Notes: generated from the sequence alone by a model not told the origin. A DNA stretch of 64,000 nt from Symbiodinium natans (GCA_905221605.1 CAJNDS010000449.1:16001-80000); one strand, 5' to 3'. Shown: positions 39,961 to 50,259, numbered from the stretch's first letter. Numbers and translations are program-made.

Positions 39961-40158
39961 TTAAGGTTTAAGGTTTAGGGTTCTAGAGATGCATAGAGGT
40001 ACCGTAGAGGCACCGATGGGGACGTTGGCGTCCATGCACACCAGAATCGGCTCGTCGCTGATTTGGGGCAGTGTGTTCAAAAACACATTCGCAAAAAGGC
40101 GTTCACCCTGAGAGTGGCTCATGCCAGTGTGGCGGCCAGAGTGAGCATACATGGACAC
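39961..40158 (-). pseudogene. Endonuclease/exonuclease/phosphatase-type fragment (LINE-like)
   Basis: An intronless frame: MSMYAHSGRHTGMSHSQGER, LFANVFLNTLPQISDEPILV, CMDANVPIGAS. The pattern of +Y.HSG......LF..V followed by P+++C-D-N resembles the endonuclease domain of non-LTR retrotransposons. The family call is an inference. It lies in the intron between dehydrogenase exons 10 and 11. Confidence 0.45.
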
Positions 40159-40358
40159 AAGATGTAGGAACCGATTGCTCCCATCAAGAGGTATGGCGCA
40201 AGCCCCCCTACGGGCTTGGAGGAAGGGTTTAGGCTTTGGGGCGTGCTGGGCTTAGGGTTTTGGGTTTAGGATTTAGGGTTTAAACTTTAAATTTAGGCCT
40301 TTAGGCTTTAGATCCTAGGGACCTCCACCCTCCCGGGGCGTGAGGGTTTCAAGCCTGC

Positions 40359-40396
40359 CTCAGCCCGATGTCGCCGAGACCAACCACACCAACTAC
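40359..40396 (-). CDS. Dehydrogenase exon 10 (NAD-binding glycine loop)
   Basis: VVGVVGLGDIGL(R) carries the GxGxxG Rossmann signature (GLGDIG). Acceptor CTGCCAG|G; donor GAG|GCAGGC is the only reading that keeps exon 11 in frame. Confidence 0.9.
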
Positions 40397-41819
40397 CTGG
40401 CAGCTCGGTCACAGGCATCACAAAGGGTTTAGACTTTCGATTTAGGGCTTAGACCCTGTTTTGCTTAAAGGGTTTAATGGATCTGAACCCTTAAAGGGAA
40501 ATCAGGGTAGTACCAGTGTTTAGGAGTTAGGGTTTCCCACGAGGTAAACGTCAAAGCCCCCACACTCCCCCTCCACCTCCAGCGCCCCGAGTTCTTAGAA
40601 GGGGATGGGGGAATGAGGTACCCTATTTGGGGGTTTGCGAAAATAAGGGGACCCGCAATATAGACCCCCAAATACTAACCTCGGAAACTCCCTAAACCCT
40701 AAACCCTAAACCCTAAACCCTAAACCCTAAACCCTAAACCCTAAACCCTAAGGGTATATCCCTCATTCCCTACTACGAACCAGCCAGACGAGCCTCACTG
40801 CCCTTGTGTTTGTTTGTAGTTCAGCTAGGAAGCACCGAAGCGGTGTTTTGCATGACAGCCATGACCCAAAATTATATTGTGAGTTCTCAAGTAATAAGGA
40901 CCCCGGAAAGGACCATAATTTAGAGAAACCACCAAATATACGGGACCCCTAGAAGGGACCCTTACTCTTATTATTCTCCTATATAACCCCTATATAACAA
41001 CCCCTATATAACCCCGACATATGCCTTATATACTCCCTATATACCTTAGTAGCCCCTAAATAACCCCTAAAGGAAATCCAAAGGTCCTGATAAGGGTCCC
41101 TCCTCTAGTCCCCTGCTAAAAAGGGACTAACGTCAACTTTGTCAGGGTTCTCCTACAGGGTGTAGGACGGGACTTTGGTTTCCTGGGTTCTGCCTAAACC
41201 CTAAACCCCCCACATGAAGTTAGGGCCTTGGAGTTAGAGTCTAACGTCACGGGAGAAAACAACACACGTCTGAACATCTACCCGTGCTTCGAACACAACT
41301 GAACCCTAAACCCTAAACCCTAAACCCGGTTTGTAGGGTTTAGGGTTGAGGGCTTAGGGCATGGACCGACACATACCCACTCGAATGAAGCAGGCCACTG
41401 CTCTTCTTGCCCCAGCACACCAATGGGAATCAGAGCCCAAACTGGATGGTGCTGTTAAGCCTTCTCAACCTTCTTTATGAACAGGTTACCTTAACAGGGA
41501 AAGAAGGGAAATTGAGAATCCCCTAAACCCTAAACCCTAAACCCTAAACCCTAAACCCTAAACCCTAAACCCCTGACCAGTAAACTTGCCACAAGATGGC
41601 TTCTCCTAGGAGACGAAGCCCAGAGACGTGTAAAGGCCCAGGTCCGCTCTCAGCCTAAACCCTAAACCCTAAACCCTAAACCCTAAACCCTGAACCCTGA
41701 ACCCTAAACCCTAAACCCTAAACCCTAAACCCTAAACCCTAAACCCTAAACCCTAAACCAGGCGCGTGCAGCCGGGCAAGTGCCCGATGCGGCCCAGGAA
41801 AGAACCGCGCGAACCAGGC

Positions 41820-41861
41820 GTTCAGTTCGTCACGCAGCACCGCCCAGCAAGCGCAAAGCCG
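41820..41861 (-). CDS. Dehydrogenase exon 9
   Basis: RLCACWAVLRDELN sits where relatives have the W...EL.GK segment before the NAD loop. Acceptor AGAAG, GC donor AAC|GCCTGG. The phase fits but sequence conservation is weak. Confidence 0.5.
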
Positions 41862-43124
41862 CTTCTCTGCTGTTTGCTAAAGAACTCCGGAAAAACAAGA
41901 GATAGTCATCCCTAAACCTTAAACCTTAAACCTTAAACCCTAAACCCTAAACCCTAAACCCTAGACCCTAATCCCTATATTACCGCGATAAGGCAGAATA
42001 TTAGTGTTGTTTTTATATTTTTTTTGGGGGGGGGGGGGGGGGGGTTCTTAAGCAATTCGTAGTTCTTCGGGTCAACCCTAAGAGCCTGCACGGCCTCAAG
42101 GGAGTCGTAGTCAAACAAAAGAACCCTAAACCCTAAACCCTAAACCCTAAACCCTAAACCCTAAACCCTAAACCCTAAACCCTAAACTGGGAAGAGTCTG
42201 AACGCCAATTAAGACTTGGAGAACAAAGTTGGCAGTTGGCAGCAGCCTTTCCTGAAGGTCTCCGAGTATAATCGCGGCAGCTTAAGGTTTTCATGGCCCT
42301 CAACAACATCCAGCATATAGCCCATGGGTCCCAAACTGGCCCTAAATCCTAAACCCTAAGCCCAAAACATGAATCTCAACTGATCCTAAACTCAAGACCC
42401 CAACACCCTAAGCGCTAAAACCCTAAACCTAACCCCACTTCTGAGTGCCCATGGACCTCAACTAGCCCTAAACCCTATTAACCTAAGCCCTAAACCCTAC
42501 AACCCGCCTTGTCCTTAATCTCCATACCGCCGGCCGAATGCGCCCAGCCGCCGGCCCTGAGCGTCCTCCACTCTGCGGTTATAGGGTTTTGGCCTCAGGG
42601 TTTAGGGCGTAGGGTGCCTTTGAATGTACGGGAAGTCACATGGTCCCTATTAACATGGTCCTTTACCTTCTGTAAATGGGTTCTGACGTATGGGCTCTTG
42701 GGTTCACAGGGTCTATAAGGCATATCTAAGGGTTCTCCAACTACGGGCCCATGGTGTCGGACCATGTAACCACGCCCAAAACCCTAAAACCTCAAAGCTA
42801 AGGGAAGCCTAACCCGGACAGAGGTTTAGGGTTTGGGGTTTGGGGTTTGGGATTTAGGGTTTAGGGGGGGGGGGGGGGGGGGGGGGGAGGGCCTGGGTCC
42901 CTTCCTGCAGCTTACCTCCACCTCCCTCAACCCCCCTTGCATGGCTGCTCTCTACCCCTAAACCCTGTAAGTCGCTATACCTGCTTCTTCATCCGAAATG
43001 AGGGAGCTAGGTACTTGATATGTATATGTACATATATATATATATACATATGTACACCTTTCAAGGGATTGTACAGGGTACCTAACTCCTTCACTACCTA
43101 CAAAGAACCAGTAAGCAAGTTAAA

Positions 43125-43257
43125 ACCCCAAAACCCTAAAACCCTAAACCCTAAAACCCTAAAAACCTAAAACCCTAAAACCCAAAAAACCTTAAAACCT
43201 TAAAACCCTAAAACCCTAAAACCCTAAAACCCTAAAACCCTAAAACCCTAAAACCCT
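43125..43257 (-). repeat. CCCTAAAA octamer array
   Basis: Run of the 8-bp telomere variant just left of dehydrogenase exon 8. Confidence 0.9.
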
Positions 43258-43279
43258 ACAGGGCTTTAAAGCCAACAGC

Positions 43280-43333
43280 CGGGGTCCTCTCCGAGGCGGG
43301 GATTTCGCGGTAGACGGCCAAGGCAAGGCCCAC
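43280..43333 (-). CDS. Dehydrogenase exon 8
   Basis: VGLALAVYREIPASERTP corresponds to the helix after the AEL block (LALARRIPEADR in relatives). Acceptor AAAAGCAG|G, GC donor CCG|GCTGTT. Confidence 0.85.
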
Positions 43334-43844
43334 CTGCTTTTAGGGGGTTTAGGGTTTGGGGCTTGGGGTTGTAGGGTTTAGGTTTGGGGTTTGGGATTTA
43401 GGGTTTAGGGTTTGGGGTTTCGGGCTTGGGGTTTGGGGTTTAGGGCTTCGGGTGCTATAGAAGAGGTTTGATCTAGACCCCAAAGTAGCCTGTAGGAGAC
43501 CGTAAAATCCCATCATCAGGGTGCAGGGGCGTCAGGGCTTTAGGGACTAGAGGTTTGGAAACCCTAGACCCTAAACCCCAAACTCTTTGACACTAAACCC
43601 CAAACTCTGAACCCTAAACCCTAAACTCTACACCGTAAACCCTAAGGTAGGGACGGAGCAGCGAAGAGGGTCCGGAGTTTTGAGCACATGGTGATGGCTA
43701 GTCAGGACGCAGAAGGTTCGCTCTAATTATTCAGGGTGTAGGGTTTAGGGTTTAGGGTTTAGGGCTACCAGAAGTCGATCCAGAAACCCTACAACCGGTA
43801 CCTACTAGCAGTTACTAGCAACTTAAGTCCTTAGCAAGAGCCCA

Positions 43845-43945
43845 GCTAGACCCAGGTGTTGGCTAGGAATAAATCGGGTGCCCTGTTTGGCTGAAAGGGT
43901 CACCCAAACCCTTTAAAAAGGGAGGGCCTACTCTGGGTCCTAGCC
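43845..43945. mobile_element. MITE-like family M2 copy
   Basis: AGCTAGACCCAGGTGTTGGC ... GGGCCTACTCTGGGTCCTAG in a dehydrogenase intron. Confidence 0.78.
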
Positions 43946-44084
43946 CTAAACCCTAAACCCTAAACCCCAAACCCTAAAGGCATCGGAAGCCAAGCTCGAG
44001 GTTCCAGTCTTGGTCTACTCCTCGAACTTAGGGTTTGGGGGCTAAGGGCTCTTACGGGTTTAGGGTTTAGGGTGGCTATCGTCC

Positions 44085-44320
44085 TGGCAGTCTCTAGCCT
44101 CGCGGCGGTAAGCATCCATTCCAAGTACACCAACGGATTCATCATCAGAAGGTTGGTCAGGTTTGTGATCTCGAGCGTGAACCCTCCCGCTTGCGCGGAC
44201 TACGAGGGGTCGCGGGTACGAGCACGTCTGTGAGCATTTTCAGGAGGTCTACCATGTTTCCTGACGAGGCCATGGCAGGATTTCTGATCATCCACTTGGA
44301 CATGATGAGCTTCATCACTC
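44085..44320 (-). CDS. Coding-like island inside a dehydrogenase intron
   Basis: 236 bp of strong minus-strand coding character: MKLIMSKWMIRNPAMASSGN, MVDLLKMLTDVLVPATP, then one base out of frame FTLEITNLTNLLMMNPLVYL and EWMLTAARLETARTIAT. It lies between dehydrogenase exons 7 and 8, which join perfectly without it, so it is not part of that mRNA. It could be a nested gene, an alternatively used exon or a retrocopied fragment. Confidence 0.55.
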
Positions 44321-44384
44321 ACACAATGCAGTAGCAAAGCAAGAGACTTGAATTAGGGTGTAGGGTTTGGGGTTTCTTAAGAGT

Positions 44385-44592
44385 TCTGAGGGGTTCTTCA
44401 GGGTCCTCTTGAGGGTTTCTAGGGGCTCTTCGGGGCTTTTGAGGGGTTCTTTGGGGTTCTTCGGGGTTCTTAAGGGTTCTTAGGGGTTCTTGGGGGTTCT
44501 TAAGGGTTCTTAAGGGTTCTTCGGGGTTCTTAGGGGTTCTGAGGGGTTCTGAGGGCTTCTTGGGGGGTTCTTAGGGCTCTTAGAATTTCTTC
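44385..44592 (+). repeat. GGGGTTCTTAGG minisatellite (about 10 bp)
   Basis: About 20 degenerate copies of a 10-11-bp unit GGGTTCTTNG(G) inside the dehydrogenase intron between exons 7 and 8. Confidence 0.88.
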
Positions 44593-44654
44593 GGCTTAAT
44601 TCGGCTTTAGGGCTGAGGGCTTAGGGGTTTAGGCCCGATATCTGAGGCGATGGC

Positions 44655-44693
44655 AGACAGTTCGGCCACAGAGTCGGTGGAGTATGCTGGAAC
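44655..44693 (-). CDS. Dehydrogenase exon 7
   Basis: VPAYSTDSVAELS is a near-invariant family block. Acceptor CCCCCAG|G, GC donor TCT|GCCATC. Confidence 0.92.
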
Positions 44694-45206
44694 CTGGGGG
44701 TGTAGGGTTTTAGGATTTAGGGTTGAACTGCTGAGAAGTCTTCGGATCCGTAAGCCCCCCTTCGAGACCCCCAGCCCTACATCTTGAAAGTTGGTGAAGA
44801 TCTTGCGATCACGAAGCGCGCAAGCCTATAGGGGGGACGCAGCGATCCCAAGTACGCGGCCTTTAGGGTTTAACCCTATAAACCTCAAACCCAAACCCTA
44901 AACACAAAACCGAAACCCACCAGGAGTGTGCTGTTTATGAGTGGTCATAGTCGAGCCTTGACAAGGGGTGCTCTGTTGAACCCTAAGCCTAGAACCTACA
45001 CCCTGACTTGAGGGTTTAGGGGCACTTCGGGTTTAGGGTGATTTCGGGTTTAAGGTTATGTAGGTAGGGTTTAGGGATATTTAGGGTTTAGGGTTACTTA
45101 GGGTTCAGGGTTTAGGGTTTAGGGCTATTTAGGGTTTAGGGTTTAGGGTTTAGGGTTTAGGGTTTAGGCCCTAAACCTAGACCCAGGTTCTGGCCAGGCC
45201 CCGCGC

Positions 45207-45239
45207 ATTGACCACCGAGATGCCACGTTTCTTGCACGC
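45207..45239 (-). CDS. Dehydrogenase exon 6 (33 bp)
   Basis: ACKKRGISVVN follows DLE and precedes VPAYST, giving the family's A..RGI.V.NVP.YST block. It has a strong polypyrimidine acceptor (TTTTCTTCCGGGCTTCAG) and GC donor AAT|GCGCGG. Confidence 0.9.
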
Positions 45240-45286
45240 CTGAAGCCCGGAAGAAAAAACCATCTCGGGGGTGCGGTGGGGCAGAG

Positions 45287-45531
45287 GGTTTAGGGTTTAG
45301 GGTTAGGGTTTAGGGTTTAGGGTTTAGGGTTTAGGGTTTAGGGTTTAGGGTTTAGGGTTTAGGGTTTAGGGTTTAGGGTTTAGGGTTTAGGGTTTAGGGT
45401 TTAGGGTTTAGGGTTTAGGGTTTAGGGTTTAGGGTTTAGGGTTTAGGGTTTAGGGTTTAGGGTTTAGGGTTTAGGGTTTAGGGTTTAGGGTTTAGGGTTT
45501 AGGGCCGTTTAGGGTTTAGGGTTTAGAAGGG
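45287..45531 (+). repeat. Longest interstitial telomeric array (TTTAGGG)n
   Basis: About 34 near-perfect TTTAGGG units with one TTAGGG hexamer near the start. It lies between dehydrogenase exons 5 and 6. Flanking unique DNA on both sides shows that this is not a chromosome end. Confidence 0.97.
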
Positions 45532-45751
45532 AGGGAGGGTGTCAGGGGCCCATGAAACCTAAACCCTAAACCCTAAACCCTGAACCCTAAACCCTAAACC
45601 CTAAACCCAGTAACCCTAAACCCTAAACCCTAAACCCAGTAACCCTAAACACTAAACACCAAACCTAAACCCTAAACCCTAAACCCTAAACCCTAAACCC
45701 TAAACCCTAAACCCTAAACCCTAAACCCTAAACCTAAACCCAAATAATCGC

Positions 45752-45814
45752 CTCTAGGTCGACGTGGTTGAAGCCCGTGAAAGACACGGCCACGAGCTTG
45801 CAGTTGGGATGCCT
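45752..45814 (-). CDS. Dehydrogenase exon 5
   Basis: RHPNCKLVAVSFTGFNHVDL(E) is the typical 'LKLIA..GTG.+.VDLEA' block. Acceptor TCCCAG, GC donor GAG|GCGATT; telomeric arrays lie within 20-30 bp on both sides. Confidence 0.92.
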
Positions 45815-46128
45815 CTGGGAGTTAGGGTTTAGGGTTTAGGGTTTAGGGTTTTAAGTTTAGGGTTGAGGGTTTAGGGGTTAGGGGTTAGGGTTTAGGGTGA
45901 TAGGTTGGATTGCCTTTCAAGATTCGGAGTTCAGGGTGTAGGGGATTAGCATCTAAGACGAGATTGCATAGCTGAAGTCAATAGGGTTTTGTTTTAGGGC
46001 TTAGCATCGAAGGCGCGTTAGCAGCAATTACAGTAGGCTCTTATCACTCCTCAGCTCTATCAAGAACCTCTAAACCCTAAACCCTAAACCCTAAACCCTA
46101 TACCCTAAACCCTAAACCCTAAACCCTA

Positions 46129-46551
46129 TTGGCAAGCCTGCTCAAGCTCCATACCCGGCCTTTCTTGGGTAAGCTTCGTAGGATTTCGGGCTTACCCTAA
46201 ACCCTGAACCCTGAACCCTATATAAACCCTAAACCCTAAACCCTAAACCCTAAACCCTATTGGCAAGCCTGCTCAAGCTCCATACCCGGCCTTTCTTGGG
46301 TAAGCTTCGTAGGATTTCGGGCTTACCCTAAACCCTGAACCCTAAACCCTAAACCCTAAACCCTGAACCCTGAACCCTATATAAACCCTAAACCCCAAAC
46401 CCCAAACCCTAAACCCTAAACCCTAAACCCTTAAACCTAAACCCTAAACCCTAAACCCTAAACCCTAAACCCTATTGGCAAGCCTGCTCAAGCTCCATAC
46501 CCGGCCTTTCTTGGGTAAGCTTCGTAGGATTTCGGGCTTACCCTAAACCCT
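46129..46551. repeat. Three copies of a 70-bp cassette in telomeric DNA
   Basis: TTGGCAAGCCTGCTCAAGCT ... TTTCGGGCTTACCCTAAACC occurs at about 46129-46200, 46259-46330 and 46475-46546, essentially identical and separated by CCCTAAA/CCCTGAA units and CCCTATATAAA. A recent segmental triplication. Confidence 0.95.
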
Positions 46552-46618
46552 GAACCCTAAACCCTAAACCCTAAACCCTGAACCCTGAACCCTATATAAA
46601 CCCTAAACTCTAAACCGA

Positions 46619-46693
46619 CTTCGCGACCCAAGAGCAAGCTAGGAATAAAATGGTGCCCTTCTTCGTGTAAAGGGGCTTGCCTGGGTCCTAGCC
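46619..46693. mobile_element. MITE-like family M2 copy (short)
   Basis: CGACCCAAGAGCAAGCTAGG ... GGGGCTTGCCTGGGTCCTAG; a deleted derivative. Confidence 0.7.
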
Positions 46694-46977
46694 TTAAACC
46701 CTAAACCCTAAACCCTCAACGGGCGTTTAGGCTTTGTTAGACATATGTTTTTGTTCCCGGGGGGGAGGGGGGGGGGGGGTATAACCTAAACCCAGGCCCC
46801 CCTTTCCCGAACCCTCTCAAATCTGGCTATGTTTCGGGTCGGGGGATGTTACATCATTGTAATCCTAAACCCTAAATCCTAAACCCTAAACCCTAAACCC
46901 GAAACCCGAAACCCTAAACCCTAAACCCTAAACCCCTTTCGGGAATGTTGGGGATTAGGGTCCAAACGGAAGCATGC

Positions 46978-47025
46978 CTCAGGCCCGCACTTGTCCAAAA
47001 CCGCCTCGGTAACAGGAGTGGTGAC
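46978..47025 (-). CDS. Dehydrogenase exon 4
   Basis: VTTPVTEAVLDKCGPE resembles the N-terminal ...TP(L)T.EVLD.C block of 2-hydroxyacid dehydrogenases. Acceptor TGTGCAG|G, GC donor GAG|GCATGC. Confidence 0.85.
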
Positions 47026-47333
47026 CTGCACATCAGGCTTGTTCGTTCTGCATTTCTGTCCCCTAAACCCTAAACCCTAAACCCCAAACCCCAAACCCTG
47101 CAAGCCTGCAGCTCCAAACTGTTGACTCTAAACCCTTAAGCCCAAACGGCCCTAAACCCTAAACTCCAAACCCTGGTATAGCTGGGAAGATAGTTTGGGG
47201 AGTTTTGAATTTCGTCCGAAGGTCGGTGCTATTCATGAACTCAGTCCTGAATGAACCCTAAACACCCAAACCCTAAACCCCAAACCCTAAACACCCTAAA
47301 CCCCTAACCGCAAAAGAAGCCTCTTTTTCGCAC

Positions 47334-47356
47334 CCCGTGCTCTCGGCGCTCAGTTT
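47334..47356 (-). CDS. Dehydrogenase exon 3 (23 bp)
   Basis: A tiny exon, (E)TERREHG, after the pyrimidine-rich acceptor CTCCACAG and before donor GGG|GTGCG. It is supported mainly by phase continuity. Confidence 0.5.
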
Positions 47357-47625
47357 CTGTGGAGCGGAGGTGCGCAGATCTACGTGGCTACATGGGGCTT
47401 ACCCTAAACCCTAAACCCTAAACCCCAAATATGATGGAGGATCCTCGCACGCAGCATATCGTACGCATCTCAAGATGCAGCTGTATGACTGTTCAAATTC
47501 ATGATCCACCCCTAAACCCCTAAACCCCTAAACCCCTAAACCCCTCAACCCTCAACCCTCAACCCTAAACCCCTAACCCCTAACCCCTAACCCCTAAAGC
47601 CTAAACCCCAAACCCTAAACCCTAC

Positions 47626-47702
47626 CATTCATCGCGGCGTAGTGTGTGAGAAATTGGGCGGACTGCCGCTTCTTCTCGTGCTTCGCCCACTCAGCTGCTG
47701 TC
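47626..47702 (-). CDS. Dehydrogenase exon 2
   Basis: Reads TAAEWAKHEKKRQSAQFLTH then YAAMN. The acceptor is GCCAAG|G and the donor ATG|GTAGGG. The phase fits both neighbours. This N-terminal helical stretch has no recognised motif. Confidence 0.7.
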
Positions 47703-48009
47703 CTTGGCAACTTGTTGGTTCAGGGTTTATTGATTAGGGTTTATTGATTAGGGTTTAGGGTTTAGGGCTTAGGGTTTAGGGTTTATTGTTTAGGGTTTAG
47801 GGTTTAAGGTTTAGGGGTCAGGGTTAAGGGTTTAGGGTTAAGGCTCTACATGCTTCATTTGGAGGTTTAAGGGGTTTAGGGTTTAGGGTTTGGGGTTTGG
47901 GGTTTAGGGTTTAGGGTTTGGGGTTTGGGGTTTAGGGATTGGGGTTTTAGGGTCTAGGCGGGAAGCTACGCACGTCAACGTACATCTAGCCGTGTTTCAA
48001 CCTACAGAC

Positions 48010-48068
48010 CCTTCCGCCGCAGTCTGCGCCTGCGCGTCCCCGAGTCGTGCGAGCGTGCGCGGTGTCAT
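48010..48068 (-). CDS. Dehydrogenase exon 1 (start codon)
   Basis: ATG at 48068 begins MTPRTLARLGDAQAQTAAE. An AG lies six bases upstream (TATTTAG|CATTC-ATG), a plausible trans-splice or cis acceptor. The donor reads GG|GTCTGT. It ends two bases into a codon, matching exon 2. The start is inferred from this chain. Confidence 0.65.
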
Positions 48069-48689
48069 GAATGCTAAATAGGGCACCAGAATTTACAGAA
48101 TCCTAAACCCTAAACCCTAAACCTTGAACCCTGAACCCTAAACCCTAAACCCTAATCAGTTTTGAAGTCTCGGAGCGGGGGAAAGGGGCGGGCAGAAAGG
48201 GGGAACGGGGCGTGGGCGAGGGCACATAGCCAACGACTAAGGCAAGTCGGTAAGTTTGTAACAGGAAATTTAGGGTTTAGGGATTAGGGTTTTAGGGGCT
48301 GGGATAGAATCAAACTTTAAATGTCTGTTCCTTATTAAGTTTAAGATGTTGAAGTACTTTACAAAATGTAAACTGTTACCCCATAATGACAAAGGCAACA
48401 GGACATGTAGGAAGAACCGGAATGCCCTAGAACGTCAAACCCTTCCTAAACCCTAAACCCTAAACCTACACCCTAAACCCTAATCCCTAAAACCTAAACC
48501 CGAAACCCAAACCCTAAACCCCTAAACCCTCAGACTCGGCCACTAAGCCTTGAAAGACTTGAACGTCTAAACTCCTAAATCAACCTCGAAGCCCTGACCG
48601 TTCAAGCCCTTTTGAAGCCTTAACGAACTTAAACCCTAAACCCTAAACCCTAAACCCTGAACCCTAAACCCTAAACCCTAAACCCTGTA

Positions 48690-48772
48690 GATCTGAGAGT
48701 GCATCTTGTTCATTCCATTCCGGGCCGTCAGAAGCCTCGGCTTGTTGTGAGCTCCAGCAGCTAGGGCGGTTT
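48690..48772 (-). CDS. Exon-like island near 48.7 kb
   Basis: Two minus frames are open after acceptor CCCTAG: AGAHNKPRLLTARNGMNK and EASDGPEWNEQDALSDL. I cannot choose between them. It could be the last part of the ankyrin gene. Confidence 0.4.
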
Positions 48773-49454
48773 AGGATTAGGGTTTAGGGTTTAGGGTTTA
48801 GGGTTACTGTTGAAATCCAAATACCTTGTAAACGGGTCTATAGCGTTTAGGGTTTACCCAAAGTCTCCTATGTAGTACCCAAAGTAGTATACGAAAACCC
48901 CCTACAACTTTCCCAAAGAAGGAACTACAGTAGAGCCTTCAGGTAGGCTTTCAGACTCCAAAAACCCAAAATACGCTTGTGCATGGTCATTTCCTACAGC
49001 AGAAACCTACACCCTCAACCCTAACATAGTTCAACTCCCGCAAGCGGAACCCCAAATCGGTTTTGGGGGGAGAGCGATGGAAGATGAGTTCGGGTTGAAG
49101 GGGTTTCTGGTTTAGGGTTCAGGGTGTAAGGCATCCCAGGCCCCAAACCCTACCTTAGCTTTGGAGTAGACCCTGAAAAAAAAGTATATACTTTTTAGGT
49201 ATAAGTAGCTATAATGGGAAACCAGAACCAAAAAAAGTATTAAAGTATAGTACTCCAAGACCCAGCTACCCTAAGGGTCCATGAATGAAGCTAAGTGGGG
49301 ATCTCTGGGGCCTTCTTGGATGATCCGGCCTTGCGGTCGGGCTTTAAGGATTTAGGGGTTCATAAGGGTTCATAGGGGTTTAGGGTTTAGGGTTTAGGGT
49401 TTAGGGTTTAGGGTTTAGGGTTGCAGGACTGAGGGCTGAGGGGGTCCAGCAGAC

Positions 49455-49505
49455 TGAACTGCCGAGGAGCGCGGGCTCTGCCTCCAGAATGAGCCGGAGC
49501 ATGTT
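49455..49505 (-). CDS. Exon-like island NMLRLILEAEPALLG
   Basis: The frame follows the telomere-like acceptor AAACTAAG|AACATG. LRLILEAEPAL resembles the second helix of an ankyrin repeat. The donor is unclear, so the left bound is approximate. Confidence 0.5.
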
Positions 49506-49922
49506 CTTAGTTTTGGCAGGAGTCTAGGGTTTAGGGTTTAGGGTTTAGGGTTTAGGGTTCAGGGTTAGGGTTTAGGGTTTAGGGGTTTCGGTTTAGGTTT
49601 TAAGTTTAAGGTTGCGGAACAAAGGACACACACACACACACACACCAAGAAGCCAAAGACTCCCACGTGCTAAGGACAATTTGGATGAACCCCCTTGGCA
49701 AGGTCCCCGAATGAACGAGAAGGCTCTTGGGGACTTCCTCCCTAAACTCCGGACAGGGTTTAGGGTCTACAGGGTTTAGGGTTTAGGGTTTTAGGGTTTA
49801 GGGTTTAGGGTTGGGGGTTTAGGGTTTAGTAGGCTTTAGTAGGGCTCGAGAACTGCACTCCTAAACCGCAAACCCCAATCCCCAAACCCTAAACCCCAAA
49901 CCCTGAACCCTAAACCCTAAGC

Positions 49923-49959
49923 CGGGAGCTCGGGGATGATCAGCATGGGGTTGACAGGG
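49923..49959 (-). CDS. Exon-like island PVNPMLIIPELP
   Basis: A short minus frame between acceptor CCTCAG and GC donor CCG|GCTTAG. It is assigned by pattern only. Confidence 0.4.
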
Positions 49960-50149
49960 CTGAGGGCTTAAGGTCTCGCGGGAATTCGAACTGCCTCCGA
50001 AGGGTTTAAAGTTTACAGGGTTTAGGGTTTAGAGTTTAGTGTTTAGGGTATAAAGGGTTTAGGGTTTAGGGTTTTAGGGTTTATCGGGTTCAGGGTTTAT
50101 AGGGTTCAGGGTTTTTGGGTTTGGGGTCCCTAAACCCTAAACCCTCCCA

Positions 50150-50250
50150 GGCCCGCGCAGACACAACGGGAACCCTTGCCGCGTCCGAGCTCGCCACGTG
50201 TGTCTTTTCCAGACCCCAGCCATCGACGTTTCCACCCGCCGCCATCTGGG
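50150..50250 (-). CDS. Exon-like island (ankyrin gene?)
   Basis: A minus frame open through MAAGGNVDGWGLEKTHVA follows an ACCCAG acceptor. AAGGNVDG resembles an ankyrin turn. Bounds are approximate. Confidence 0.5.
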
Positions 50251-50259
50251 TTTAGGGTT

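Larger units (their letters stand above)
31860..48068 (-). other. Gene: D-2-hydroxyacid dehydrogenase, 16 exons traced
   Basis: Sixteen minus-strand exons chain without a frame conflict to 786 bp (262 codons) from an ATG at 48068. In order they give VTTPVTEAVLDKCGPE, KLVAVSFTGFNHVDLE, VPAYSTDSVAELS, the NAD-binding VGVVGLGDIG, ELFEKSDIVSLHVALN, GIIGRNLLERLRPE, AVLINVARGGVCD and LDVFATEPIPADDPILK. These are the hallmark blocks of NAD(P)-dependent D-isomer-specific 2-hydroxyacid dehydrogenases (D-lactate, glyoxylate/hydroxypyruvate, phosphoglycerate type); ARGG carries the substrate Arg and TEP the catalytic Glu. The C-terminal part with the catalytic His (about 60 residues) was not placed with confidence. 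The substrate is unknown. Most introns use GC donors and are packed with telomeric repeats. Confidence 0.9.
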
